Below, in pieces: positions 25,498 to 35,700 of a stretch of DNA of 41,972 nt. Position 1 is the stretch's first letter; each line of letters starts with the position of its first letter. Source of the DNA: Bacteroidetes Order II. bacterium. GTDB taxonomy: Bacteria > Bacteroidota > Rhodothermia > Rhodothermales > UBA2364. The notes below the pieces were generated by a model that made no database searches, had not been told where the DNA came from, and worked only from the letters and a program-made list of their open reading frames with translations. Where the stretch lies: contig JAEUSQ010000029.1 of NCBI GenBank assembly GCA_016788705.1, positions 1 to 41,972 on the forward strand. Direction: 5' to 3'. Made by a program: the position numbers and the translations under genes.

Positions 25498-26115
25498 TTA
25501 GCGACGGAGTACAGCCCGCAAAAACCGCCCAATTTCACCACCCCGGATGTCTTGCGTCCCGTCTGTAAATACTTCGATCAGGTACGCCAAGTGGGCATCC
25601 TCGTCTAAAGTTGCTGCATATTCGTTAATGGCGTTTAATAAATCTCGAAGTTGCTTACCATGTAATGTAGCAGGGGAGGCAGGGTCTTGCTCTTGGATCC
25701 AGTGGGCAACTGTTTGATGGAGTGGTGCTTCGGATGCGGTATTGATCGCTTGATAGGTCCCCAAAGAATCGCCGGAAGGGGTCATGAGCATTGGCTTAGA
25801 CAGCACAGGAGATGTTTTTTGGAGGAAAATAGGCTCTATCAGAATGCGTCCCAAAACGATAGCCGATTGCGGGTTTAGGGGGTATGGGAGATGGGGTGTC
25901 AGACGTTTTCCATCCAACCAAGTACCGTTATGGCTCCCCAAGTCCATAATATGCCAGAGTTCGTTTTCTAAATAGATGCGGGCATGTTTACGGCTGAGCA
26001 GGCATCCAGGGTCATCAAGCTGGATTTCGCATTGTGCCGATCGGCCCAGCGTAACCACTTCTTTTTGTATTTGAACCTCTTGAAGAAGGCCATTCAGCGT
26101 ATATTTCAGTAACAT
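25498..26115 (-). CDS. FHA-domain protein
   Basis: This 205-residue cytoplasmic protein has an N-terminal forkhead-associated domain (about 5-90) showing GRS (24-26), SRKHARI (41-47) and GSHNGTWLDGKRL (60-72). These are the conserved phosphothreonine-binding residues. The rest (about 100-205) is mainly helical and not recognised; it may be an effector or oligomerisation part. FHA domains read phosphorylation by Ser/Thr kinases. The window's only kinase-like gene (7.7-10 kb) appears inactive, so an active partner must be elsewhere. The stop is one base from that of the DUF547 gene, with no terminator between them. Confidence 0.88.
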   Translation of the reverse strand: MLLKYTLNGLLQEVQIQKEVVTLGRSAQCEIQLDDPGCLLSRKHARIYLENELWHIMDLGSHNGTWLDGKRLTPHLPYPLNPQSAIVLGRILIEPIFLQKTSPVLSKPMLMTPSGDSLGTYQAINTASEAPLHQTVAHWIQEQDPASPATLHGKQLRDLLNAINEYAATLDEDAHLAYLIEVFTDGTQDIRGGEIGRFLRAVLRR

Positions 26116-26181
26116 ATCAGCAGAAATTCCTTGGTAGCAAACAAATAAGATTCAAATCTCATGCCATAGTTTAGCAAGCAT

Positions 26182-26218
26182 AAAAAAAAGATCGCCCATT
26201 GGTGGAATGAACGATCTT
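26182..26218 (-). terminator. Terminator of the NlpC/P60 gene
   Basis: On the minus strand AAGATCG and CGATCTT form a perfect 7-bp stem around a 17-nt loop, followed by a run of eight T. It lies 24 bases past the stop at 26242. Confidence 0.85.
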
Positions 26219-26241
26219 CTTAGAAGGCTGGATGGGTCCTT

Positions 26242-26892
26242 TTAGAAAGCAGCGCTTCCCGCAAGAACTACCCGTTGCATCGTTTTGGTAGCGATCATCG
26301 GGAGGGCCAAGGGGTTGGTTTCTTCTGGCAATTCAAAGTTTGGTTCGTCGGCATCCAACTTCACAACACGGCGTGCTTGTGAAAAACGGAGGCCGGGCGA
26401 GTTGCCATAGCTGTCCAGATTTGCAATAACCACCCGATTTCGGGTTGAGGAGATATGGAGGAATTCGTTATCGCCCACATAGATCCCTACATGACGGCCA
26501 CTGCTGCTGTAGCGGGAAGAAAACAAGATGAGGTCACCAGGCTGAAGTTGACCTTTGGAAACACGTTCGCCTGCGCCAGATTGTCCGCTGGTGTTGCGGG
26601 GTACCGAAACGTCAAAAACATCTTGCATCACTTGTTGAACAAACGCCGAACAGTCAATACCACGCCGGGAAGTTCCCCCAAAACGATACGGAACACCGCG
26701 CCATTTATCCGGCATTGTACGAAGCATTGCCTTGGCACGAGAGATCGGCATCGGTTTAGGGCCGGGCATTTCCATGACCAATCCATTAACTGCACGATTT
26801 GTTACAACAACGGCGGCGGAAGAAGTTCCAACGCTTGAGAAGGCCACCAACACAACCAGACTGAGAGCAGACAATAATCGGGATGAATCCAT
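26242..26892 (-). CDS. NlpC/P60-family peptidoglycan endopeptidase
   Basis: This 216-residue protein has a signal peptide (1-27), a short linker, and an NlpC/P60 domain. The catalytic Cys is C81 (GIDCSAFVQ). The His is H134 (SGRHVGIYVGD), and a third polar residue is H146 (FLHISS). Such enzymes cleave peptide stems of peptidoglycan, usually between D-Glu and the diamino acid. The ATG at 26892 (MDSSRLLSALSL) gives a normal signal peptide; the frame extends nine codons upstream. It is transcribed alone and shares a 320-base upstream region with the divergent subtilase gene. Confidence 0.92.
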   Translation of the reverse strand: MDSSRLLSALSLVVLVAFSSVGTSSAAVVVTNRAVNGLVMEMPGPKPMPISRAKAMLRTMPDKWRGVPYRFGGTSRRGIDCSAFVQQVMQDVFDVSVPRNTSGQSGAGERVSKGQLQPGDLILFSSRYSSSGRHVGIYVGDNEFLHISSTRNRVVIANLDSYGNSPGLRFSQARRVVKLDADEPNFELPEETNPLALPMIATKTMQRVVLAGSAAF

Positions 26893-27212
26893 AAAAAATA
26901 AGTTTTTGACAATCCACATGAAGATGACTGCACGTGGAACATCGGTGTAAGGAAACGATTTAGACTGCTGGTCTTAATAATGGGGTTTAAAACACATATG
27001 CAAAGATAGGCGTTTTCGGGAACCTAAACCAAATCCACAAGACGATTAAGGGGAGATGGTTCATGTTTTCTTCACTGAAAATGGACTAATTAATTAAATC
27101 TTGGCCGGAAATTTGCAAAAGAACGATCCTTCATCCGCAACATTTTCGTGTTTGTCCTTTACTTTGTATTGGCCGTTCGCGGCTATTCGCTTATATCCAT
27201 TCCTAAAATCTT
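26893..27212. other. Divergent intergenic region, 320 bp
   Basis: This region lies between the NlpC/P60 gene (-) and the subtilase gene (+). It is AT-rich near 27085-27105 (TAATTAATTAAAT) and has a near match to the Bacteroidota -7 element (TTACTTTG at 27160-27167), but no convincing -33 element. No open frame of gene quality, RNA gene or repeat was recognised. Confidence 0.4.
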
Positions 27213-28997
27213 ATGATAATGCGTTTAATTCGTCCATGCTATCTCTGGACCATTGCCCTGTTTTTCTTTGGTACCCCCTTTCTATACGGTCAGGCTTCAT
27301 CCACTAAAATCACGGATATGGTTTTGACAGATATACAGGATGATGCCGCTGATGTACTTGTATTGTTTCGCGAAGTGCCAGACTTTTCGGAAGTAGCAAC
27401 ATTGCCCACCAAGCAGGCAATGGCCGAGATGGTATATGCCCGCCTCCGGTTGGCCGCAGACCAGTCGCAGCAGGTGGTCAAGGCTTGGTTAGACCTACAC
27501 CAATTATCATACAAGGCATTTTGGGTGGTTAATGCCCTTTCGGTGACGGTTAACCGTGAACAATTAGAACAGATAGCCGCATTCCCCGAAGTTCAGCACA
27601 TTACCAGTGATCGGGCGGGAATTCATATGGCCAACGTCCAGATGGAGCCTGCTGCTCCCCCTACGGGCATAGAATGGGGCATTAGCAAGACTCGTGCCGA
27701 CCAAGTTTGGAGCAGCTTAGGTGTTAAGGGAAAAGGAGCGGTTGTGGGTGGATTAGATACAGGCTTTAAATGGGACCATCCGGCAATCAAATTGCAATAC
27801 CGAGGTTGGGATGGGGTAAACGCATCACATGACTATAACTGGTTTGATGGTGTTAAGCAGAACAGTCCTTTGAATACAAGCGGTTCCAATCCATGCGGAT
27901 TAGACCTTAAAGTACCTTGCGATGACGACAATCACGGCACGCATACGATGGGCACGATGGTTGGATTGGATGGTGAAAATGTGATTGGAATGGCGCCGGA
28001 AGCGAAATGGGTGGCCTGTCGTAATATGGAACGTGGATGGGGAGCGCCTTCTTTTTATCTGGCTTGTTTCCAGTGGATGCTGGCGCCTACCGATGTAAAT
28101 GGCCAAAATCCAGACCCTTCCAAAGCCCCGCACGTGATTAATAATTCGTGGTACTGCGCACCGGAAGAAGGGTGTCCGTCGCTTACTGAACTGATTCCGT
28201 TCGAGGCTGCCGTAAATAACCTGCGTTCATCGGGTGTTATGGTGGTGGTGTCTGCCGGAAACTCTGGCCCCACCTGCGGGACGGTCCAGTATGGCCCTGC
28301 TATTTTTGAAAAATCGTTTAGTGTGGCTGCAACAAATGTGAACAACGAAGCGGCTTCTTTTAGTTCACGTGGATTGGTCACTTTTGATGCCAGCAACCGG
28401 ATGAAGCCCAATATTGCTGCACCCGGACACAATGTGCGTTCTAGTATTAGAGGCGATGCTTATGCGGCGTTTAGTGGAACCAGCATGGCGGGTCCGCATG
28501 TGGCTGGCATGGTTGCATTGATGATCTCGGCGAATCCCAAATTGGCGGGACATGTGGATCAGATCGAACAAATTATTAAAGAGACAGCCGTACCCCATAC
28601 AACTACCGAGATCTGTGGTGGTGTTCCAGGTTCGCAAATCCCCAATCCGGTTTTTGGATATGGGCGAATAGACGCCTTAGCGGCAGTAAATAAGGCCCTT
28701 TTGGTTGCTAATGAAACCGAAGAGCAGCCTCAGCAATTTGTCCTTACGCCTCCTTATCCCAATCCATTTAATCCTGTTACCCGATTAACCCTTACGGTTG
28801 AAAAGGCAGAACGGGTAAATGTGTCGGTTTTTGATGCGCTTGGTCGGAAAGTAGCAGAACTCTTTAATGGCGTATTGGCTGCACAGGAAACCAAGTCCTT
28901 TTTGTTTGAAGCCGAGAACTTGGCGAATGGCCTTTACTTCATTCGTGCAACGGGCACCACGCAATCGCACGTCCGATCGGCCACACTGCTTAAATAA
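27213..28997 (+). CDS. Subtilisin-like S8 serine protease with T9SS sorting tail
   Basis: This 594-residue secreted protease has a signal peptide (1-27) and a propeptide-like region (about 28-135). The peptidase domain has D182 (GGLDTGFKWDHP), H241 (DDNHGTHTMGT), the oxyanion Asn350 (SAGNSG) and S424 (SGTSMAGPHVAG), so all catalytic residues are present. The end (about 510-594) is a type A sorting domain starting near PPYPNPFNPVTRL and ending in SATLLK, which targets cargo of the type IX secretion system. The T9SS machinery itself is not in this window. A second gene follows 10 bases after the stop, suggesting an operon. Confidence 0.95.
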   Translation: MIMRLIRPCYLWTIALFFFGTPFLYGQASSTKITDMVLTDIQDDAADVLVLFREVPDFSEVATLPTKQAMAEMVYARLRLAADQSQQVVKAWLDLHQLSYKAFWVVNALSVTVNREQLEQIAAFPEVQHITSDRAGIHMANVQMEPAAPPTGIEWGISKTRADQVWSSLGVKGKGAVVGGLDTGFKWDHPAIKLQYRGWDGVNASHDYNWFDGVKQNSPLNTSGSNPCGLDLKVPCDDDNHGTHTMGTMVGLDGENVIGMAPEAKWVACRNMERGWGAPSFYLACFQWMLAPTDVNGQNPDPSKAPHVINNSWYCAPEEGCPSLTELIPFEAAVNNLRSSGVMVVVSAGNSGPTCGTVQYGPAIFEKSFSVAATNVNNEAASFSSRGLVTFDASNRMKPNIAAPGHNVRSSIRGDAYAAFSGTSMAGPHVAGMVALMISANPKLAGHVDQIEQIIKETAVPHTTTEICGGVPGSQIPNPVFGYGRIDALAAVNKALLVANETEEQPQQFVLTPPYPNPFNPVTRLTLTVEKAERVNVSVFDALGRKVAELFNGVLAAQETKSFLFEAENLANGLYFIRATGTTQSHVRSATLLK

Positions 28998-29007
28998 TGA
29001 GAGGGAC

Positions 29008-30393
29008 ATGGGGCCGCAAACCGTCGTTTCGGAAGATTGGTTGCAAGCGCGGCTTGCAGAAGTGTTGGGACATCCAAGGGCGCCAAAGTGGAATTTTTCC
29101 TGTTCCGACCAATTAACCCCTTCCGATGCAATACCCTTACGGATGTTAGGGCAAAAAATGCAGATGTATGCCGATAGAAAGACTGCGGATTTGCCGTTTC
29201 TGCCAGATTGGCTCTTGTCTTGGTTATTGGAGAAGCGGGAGGTAACACCTGCTTTGCAAGAACGAATCCCTGTGGGCTTTGGTGTCTTAACTCATTGGAT
29301 GGATTTACCCACTTCCAGTCGAGGCGACCTGGTAGCGCATCTGGCACAGTGGGTTGCGGAAGATGTGTCATACGATCAAATGATGATTTACGGAAGTTCC
29401 GGTACAACGGGTACGCCGTTATTGATCCCTAAGACGCCTTATGCTGTTGCTCGCTATCAGTTGGCCCTTCAATGCGCCTTTTTGGCATATGGAATAGATC
29501 TTACATTTCATGCAGGAACGGTGGGCAATGCGCTATTGTGCGCACAGCGAAATACCATTATGTATGCGGCTCCGCTATCAACATGGGGAAGCAGCATTCA
29601 TATGAAGGTTAACCTCCATGATAATGCTTGGCGACACCCTTCTGACCGCATCGCATTTTTGACCGAATATGATCCACCTGTTTTGACCGGAGACCCCATT
29701 TCCTTTGCCGAGTTGTTGCGGTTAGCGATACCTTTACGTCCCAAGGTCTTTGTTTCTACGGCGCTCCAGATGTCTTCTTCCCTCAAAAATGCTCTTACCG
29801 ATCGCTATGGATGCCCTGTGATTGATTTTTATGCGATGAACGAAACAGGGCCGATTGCCTTTGCTTGTCCGAATGATCAAGGATTTCATGTATGTATGCC
29901 GGATCTATTTGTGGAAGTTTTGGATGATTTGGGTGTGCCTGTGGGGGAGGAGGAATGCGGCGAAGTGACGGTTACGGGTGGCGGGAATGATTTTTTGCCG
30001 CTATTGCGTTATCGAACGGGAGATAGGGCGCAGTACGTGACGGGAAGGTGTATTTGTGGCAGTCACTTGCCCCGACTATATGGGTTACAAGGTCGCAAAG
30101 CCGTTCCGCTTTTCCATAAAAACGGAACATTGGTGAACGAAGTGGATGTCTCTAAAATTATCCGTTATTGGCCAGTGGTGGCTTTTTCATTATACCAAAA
30201 CCAACATTTGGACGTACAGATTTCTATTCGCTGGCTAGAACATCCGCCCGCAGATGTTTCGGGGCTGGTGTCGGAATTAGCGGTCTTGTTTGGTGGGGTG
30301 CGGGTTACCCTACATAAGGATAAAAAAATAGGGCAAGAACGAAAGCCCTTGCCCTTTAATTCGTGGTATGAGGACGTCCCCCGTTCGTCCTAA
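29008..30393 (+). CDS. PaaK-like adenylate-forming enzyme
   Basis: This 461-residue cytoplasmic protein of the ANL superfamily is closest in pattern to phenylacetate-CoA ligases. It has the P-loop-like [16 protein letters not shown] (128-143), the core FYAMNETGP (274-282), YRTGD (335-339), and a GRK near 361-363 that begins the small C-terminal domain. A CICG motif lies between them. Such enzymes activate a carboxylic acid as an acyl-AMP and transfer it to CoA or a carrier. No carrier or catabolic genes are near, so the substrate is unknown. The ATG at 29008 begins 10 bases after the subtilase stop; an earlier in-frame ATG lies inside that gene. It overlaps lepB by 4 bases at the convergent 3' ends. 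Confidence 0.82.
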   Translation: MGPQTVVSEDWLQARLAEVLGHPRAPKWNFSCSDQLTPSDAIPLRMLGQKMQMYADRKTADLPFLPDWLLSWLLEKREVTPALQERIPVGFGVLTHWMDLPTSSRGDLVAHLAQWVAEDVSYDQMMIYGSSGTTGTPLLIPKTPYAVARYQLALQCAFLAYGIDLTFHAGTVGNALLCAQRNTIMYAAPLSTWGSSIHMKVNLHDNAWRHPSDRIAFLTEYDPPVLTGDPISFAELLRLAIPLRPKVFVSTALQMSSSLKNALTDRYGCPVIDFYAMNETGPIAFACPNDQGFHVCMPDLFVEVLDDLGVPVGEEECGEVTVTGGGNDFLPLLRYRTGDRAQYVTGRCICGSHLPRLYGLQGRKAVPLFHKNGTLVNEVDVSKIIRYWPVVAFSLYQNQHLDVQISIRWLEHPPADVSGLVSELAVLFGGVRVTLHKDKKIGQERKPLPFNSWYEDVPRSS

Positions 30394-31427
30394 AGCTCGT
30401 TCCGAATGATGCGGAAGAAATGGTCGAATCGAGGGCGGGCTTTCTCGATATCCCAAGAGAACAAGATGAAAATAGCTTTCCCCACGATGTGGTTTTCTGG
30501 GACAAATCCCCAGAAACGGCTGTCTTCCGAGTCGTCGCGGTTATCCCCCATCATCCAGTAATAGTTCATGCTAAACGTATAACGATTGGTTTTTACCCCG
30601 TCTATTTCGAAGGTGTTGTTGCCAAGGTATTTAAGTTGATGGCCTTCATATGTTGTAATGACGCGGTAGAACATCAACCAATTTTCCTCCGTCAGGGTAA
30701 TGGTTGAGCCAGCTTTAGGAATCCAGACTGGACCAAATTGGTGTGGATTCCAGTTATTGCCTTTGGGAAACATGATGGAGGGCATGGCCACATCTTTTTC
30801 GTATAACGCAGGTGTCACCGAGGTGATGTAACCATCCTGAATCATTTTTTGTGCTTCATTCCACGTCATGTTGTCGTCCAAAGTGGTTTTATTGCCGTCT
30901 TGATAATTAATGGTCCACTTTTGTTGCATATTTAAGGGCTGGTTCAATTTCTTGCCATTAATAAACACCTGCTTATTTTCGATTTTCAGGGAATCTCCGG
31001 GCATACCAATCAGGCGTTTAAGGTAGGGCGTTTTGTAGTCCACAACATTTTCTTCAGGGGGCAGGTTGAAAATCACCACATCACCCCGTTTGATGCTACT
31101 GAAGCCGGGTAAACGGTAATAGGGGAACGTGATGGATTTTATGGGGATATTTATCAAGGGAATTCCCAACGTCATGGGCAGGCGTGGGCCATAGTGCAAA
31201 TTGGAGGAAATGATGTACTCGCCCGCCATTACCTCACCTTCCATCGAGGGAGTCGGGACGACAAAAAAGCCGAAGAGCAGATTTCGAAAAATCACCACAA
31301 ACGTAACGGCAAAAACAATGGTCTCAACCCACTCGCGTAGAACACTTTTCTTGGGTTGGTTTTTTTCCGCTTCCCTTGATTGGCGGCGGGAGATGGTTGG
31401 GGTTTTGGTCTTATTTGGGGTTGACAT
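30390..31427 (-). CDS. lepB: Signal peptidase I (first copy)
   Basis: This 345-residue enzyme cleaves signal peptides of Sec-exported proteins on the outer side of the inner membrane. It has one membrane helix (about 34-57). The catalytic Ser61 is in VPTPSMEG, and Lys137 is in [13 protein letters not shown]. The box near the end reads [18 protein letters not shown] large insert between the last two boxes (about 150-270) is typical of the long Bacteroidota form. The N-terminal 30 residues are charged and cytoplasmic. It follows a second, divergent lepB by 74 bases and overlaps the PaaK-like gene's 3' end by 4 bases. Confidence 0.95.
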   Translation of the reverse strand: MSTPNKTKTPTISRRQSREAEKNQPKKSVLREWVETIVFAVTFVVIFRNLLFGFFVVPTPSMEGEVMAGEYIISSNLHYGPRLPMTLGIPLINIPIKSITFPYYRLPGFSSIKRGDVVIFNLPPEENVVDYKTPYLKRLIGMPGDSLKIENKQVFINGKKLNQPLNMQQKWTINYQDGNKTTLDDNMTWNEAQKMIQDGYITSVTPALYEKDVAMPSIMFPKGNNWNPHQFGPVWIPKAGSTITLTEENWLMFYRVITTYEGHQLKYLGNNTFEIDGVKTNRYTFSMNYYWMMGDNRDDSEDSRFWGFVPENHIVGKAIFILFSWDIEKARPRFDHFFRIIRNEL

Positions 31428-31501
31428 CAGAAGAAAAAAGTTTTATGTACATTAAACAATGGTTCGGCTTACGCAAACGAACGAGAATGTTGCACATTCG
31501 G

Positions 31502-32548
31502 TTACTCGATTTTCAGGAAGATACGCTCCATTCGAGGGATTCCTGTTTGCGAATCTGACGAATACAATACCCGTGTTGCTTTTCCGATAAGGTGATCTTC
31601 CGGAACAAATCCCCAAGACTTGCTATCAGAAGAAGCGTCGCGGTTGTCACCCAAGACAAAATAATAATTTTGACGGAAGGTGTATGTTCGGATGTGTTTG
31701 CCGTTGATCCACAGTTGTTGGTTTTTCCAAACAACCTTCTTGTTTCTCTCAAACCGAGTAATTATGGCTTGATACAAGGGCCAATTATTATTATCTACTT
31801 CTACTTGTTGATTTTTACGTGGGATATTGATGGGTCCATATTCATCATATGAGAACCCCGAATGTGCGGGGAAAATCTGGTCTGGCAAGGCTTTTCGAAT
31901 GTATGGAGCGGCCATCGAGACATAGGGCAATCTTTTGAGGGATTCGATGGCGGCCACCGATGCCGAGACCAGTAAAACATTGGGCGAAATGCGGTAACGA
32001 ATCTTTAGGTCCAACGCTTCGATACGTGCAGGAGGAAGGACCGTTTCTTCGTCAATAAGTGTGACGAGCCATTCTTGCGTTTGTAGAGACGTAAGTGGAA
32101 CAGGCTTTCCGTTGATGCTTAGTTGCTTTTCACGTATCTGTAGCGAGTCGCCGGGCATCCCCACCACCCGTTTAACATAGGCCGTTTTGAGGTCTGTGGT
32201 GCGGTTTTCGGGCGGGTAATTGAAGACAATGATGTCATTACGCTGGATATTGCCTAAGCCTGGCAAACGGAAATAAGGCAAAACATCCTCCGACAACACC
32301 CAATTGGTAAAAGGAACCGACAGGGATTGGGGAAGTCTGGCACCATACGCCACCTTCGAGACCAGAATCAGGTCTCCACTTAACAAACTATAAGACATCG
32401 AAGAAGAGGAAACGCCAAAAGGGACAAACAGGAACAACCGCACTAGAAAAGACACCAGCAAAAAAAACAAGGCTATCCTGAAGGATCTGCGAAGATCCCT
32501 CAGGAAGGGCCTCTTTGGAATAGGTGGTTCGGTTTTGTGGGTTAGCAT
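31502..32548 (-). CDS. lepB: Signal peptidase I (second, divergent copy)
   Basis: This 348-residue paralogue of the neighbouring lepB has a membrane helix at about 25-44. The catalytic Ser50 lies in a serine-rich GVSSSSMSYSL rather than the usual PTPSM-type motif, followed by SGDLILVSK. The general base is Lys126 in YVKRVVGMPGDSL, and the last box is VLGDNRDASSDSKSWGF. All key residues are present. The large insert and overall plan match the first copy, so the pair arose by duplication and then drifted. It lies 157 bases from secA, separated by a terminator. Different substrate preference is a reasonable inference from the altered Ser region. Confidence 0.93.
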   Translation of the reverse strand: MLTHKTEPPIPKRPFLRDLRRSFRIALFFLLVSFLVRLFLFVPFGVSSSSMSYSLLSGDLILVSKVAYGARLPQSLSVPFTNWVLSEDVLPYFRLPGLGNIQRNDIIVFNYPPENRTTDLKTAYVKRVVGMPGDSLQIREKQLSINGKPVPLTSLQTQEWLVTLIDEETVLPPARIEALDLKIRYRISPNVLLVSASVAAIESLKRLPYVSMAAPYIRKALPDQIFPAHSGFSYDEYGPINIPRKNQQVEVDNNNWPLYQAIITRFERNKKVVWKNQQLWINGKHIRTYTFRQNYYFVLGDNRDASSDSKSWGFVPEDHLIGKATRVLYSSDSQTGIPRMERIFLKIE

Positions 32549-32657
32549 ATAGGGGCGTTATAATCGGTAGGCCGCTCCGTAAATTCCAGACCGACAGACC
32601 TATTGCACAAGATGGATCGTCTGGGCTGTTTTCTTGATAGAGTAGCCGCGTGTAACA

Positions 32658-32688
32658 AAGAAAAAGGCGCACACAAGTACGCCCTTTT
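32658..32688 (-). terminator. Terminator of secA
   Basis: On the minus strand AAAAGGGCG and CGCCTTTT form a stem with a single bulged base and a 10-nt loop, followed by TTTCTTTG. It lies about 20 bases past the secA stop and separates it from the lepB pair. Confidence 0.75.
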
Positions 32689-32705
32689 GCATGTTAATAA
32701 AGGGC

Positions 32706-35700
32706 TTACCGGACTAAGCTCCATCCTTTCTGAATCATTTGCTGGGCCTTTTTGTACTTCACTTCTACTACTTCACCGGTTGTCGGGTTCATAACCTTCA
32801 CTTGGTCGTTTCGGCTGATTTTTTCTTCTTTGTTCCGAACAATAGGGGCTTGTTTAACGGTTGGGTCTTCTTTTGCCTGACCTTCCTTGTACACATCATC
32901 GGCGCCTACCCCAAAGCCGCTTTCTGCTTTTGCTTGCGTTGCCTTTGCGCGTTTACTATCGAGACGGGATGTTTTCCTAATCGTTTCGGCGCGTTCCCGT
33001 TCTTGTACCAACAGGCCAGAACGGAATACAATACTGAGTGCTTGTTTGTTCAGGTCGTTTAACAAGTCGGAAAAGAGGCTAAAAGCTTCCACTTTATATT
33101 CAACCAAGGGGTCTTTCTGACCATAGGCACGAAGGTAAATGCCTTCTTTCAGGTCATCCAATTCTCGGAGGTGTTCCACCCAACGGTCATCAATGGTGGA
33201 AAGAATGGCAGCACGTTCCAGTGCATCGTTCACTTCTTGGCCACCAGTAGCCAGCACTTGTGCTACGTCCACCACCACCCGCAGGATTTTTAGCCCGTCG
33301 GTAAAGTCCACCACAATCTTTTCTGGTGGTTCTACCGCATTTTTAATCATTTGCTGAACGCCATGATGAAAACTCTCGGCTAGCAGTTGGCGTTTGGCAT
33401 GGTAGGCCGCTTCTGCTTGTTTATAGACAGATTGCGCGAGGGCTTTTTCGGTAATGCTTTGGAATGTAGCCGCGTCTAACTCCAAGATAAGGGCAAACTG
33501 TCGCAAGACTTCATCGCGCAAGCCATCGAAGTCTTTCGAGGGCACATATTGGCGGGCAATCTCGTCACAGGTATCTTGAAGCATCTGCAAAACATCGCCT
33601 CGTAGCCGTTCCCCTTTTAAGGCGTGCATCCGACGGTCATAGATTACATGGCGTTGTGCATTCAAAACATCATCAAATTCCAACTGACGCTTCCGGGTAG
33701 AAAAATGGTTTTGTTCCACCTTGGTCTGTGCACGCTCTATGCTCTTGGTCACCCAAGGGTGCGTAATGACCTCTCCTTCCTCCATGCCCATTTTGTCCAT
33801 CACCTTAGCCGTTCGGTCGTGTCCGAAAAGCCGCATGAGGTCATCTTCTAACGAGACATAAAACTGACTCTCCCCCGGATCGCCTTGGCGCCCAGAACGT
33901 CCGCGTAATTGGAGGTCTATTCGACGGCTTTCGTGGCGCTCGGTACCCAAAATCGCCAATCCACCCAAATTGGAAATACCTTGTGCCAATTTTATATCCG
34001 TTCCCCGTCCCGCCATGTTGGTGGCAATGGTTACTGCACCACGCTGGCCAGCCTCTGCAACAATGAGCGCTTCCGCTTTGGCCCGATCCACTTTTGCATT
34101 CAAAACATTGTGTTTAATGCCTTTACGCGTAAGCAAACGGCTAAGCATTTCGGAAACTTCAACCGAAGTGGTACCGACAAGAACGGGTTGCCCGCGTTGT
34201 TGGTATTCCGCAATTTTGTCTAATACCGCGTTATACTTCTCGCGTTTGGTCCGGAAAACCAAGTCTTCCAAATCCTTACGGGTAATGTTGCGGTTGGTCG
34301 GGATAACATTTACTTCCAACTTGTAAATAGAGAAGAATTCAGCTGATTCGGTCTCGGCGGTACCTGTCATACCCGCAAGTTTGGCATAGAGCCGGAAATA
34401 GTTTTGCAGCGTAATGGTGGCATAGGTTTGGGTAGCCGCCTGTACCTTCACATTCTCTTTGGCCTCTATTGCTTGGTGTAATCCATCGGAGTAACGGCGT
34501 CCGGGCAAAACCCGTCCGGTTTGTTCATCTACAATCAGGATTTTATCTTCTTCTACAATGTACTCAACGTCTTTTTCGTAATAGGTATATGCGCGGAGTA
34601 ATTGGTTAATGGCATGTATGCGGTCTGCCTTTTCCGAGACCTCGGCATACAATTGACGTTCCTTTTCCTGACGATTTAGTTCGGCCCGCCGCAGGATTTC
34701 TCGTCGGACGTTGTCCCGTTCTTCGCCCTCGAGATCGGTCCAGTCTTTGTCGGCGGCAGCGATTTCAACCTCAATTTCGGCTTTAATACGGGCAATGCCT
34801 TCGCCTACATCGGGGAGTACAAAGAAGTTCTCGTCGTGATTGGCCAATTGTGCCACATACTTCCGACCCATTTCGGTCATTTCTAACGAGTGGTTTTTCT
34901 CGTCAACGGCATAATATAGAGCTTCATCTACCTCTGGCATGCGCTTAGCATTGTCCTGCAAGTAGAAATACTCGGTTTTTTGTAGAAGTGGAGAAACGCC
35001 AGATTCTGTCTTTAGCTTGGTGAGGGCTTTGTTTTTGGGAAATCCTCGGTGCGCACGTAACAAGGCCAAGCCAGCCTCATCGGTTTTATTGGCTGCGAGG
35101 TGTTTTTCGGCATCGGCCACAAAACGTGCTACCAATCGGACTTGGGCATCTACAAGTTTTTGTACAAAAGGTTTATATTGCGCAAATTGGCCTTCGGTGG
35201 CTTGAGGAACTGGTCCGGAGATGATCAGTGGTGTTCTTGCCTCATCAATCAATACTGAGTCAATTTCGTCCACAATGGCAAAGTTGTGCGCTCGCTGCAT
35301 CAAGTGTTCGGGCTCAACCACAAAAGAGTTATCCCGTAGATAGTCAAAACCAAATTCGTTATTCGTTCCATAGGTGATATCCGCATCGTAGGCCGCTTTA
35401 CGGCTTTCCGAATGAGGCTCACTTTGGTCAATACATCCAACCTTAAGGTCATGGAACTCGAAAATGGGACGCATCCACTCCATGTCCCGTTGAGCCAGAT
35501 ATGGGTTAACCGTAACAAGGTGTACTCCACGCCCCGAAAGTGCATTTAAATAAACAGGAGCAACGGCAACCAAGGTCTTGCCTTCACCCGTTTTCATTTC
35601 TGCAATCCGTCCTTTGTGAAGGACAATACCACCGAGTAACTGAACATCGTAGGGTACCATGTCCCACCGGATCATGGTGCCGCCAGCCATCCATTCTTTC

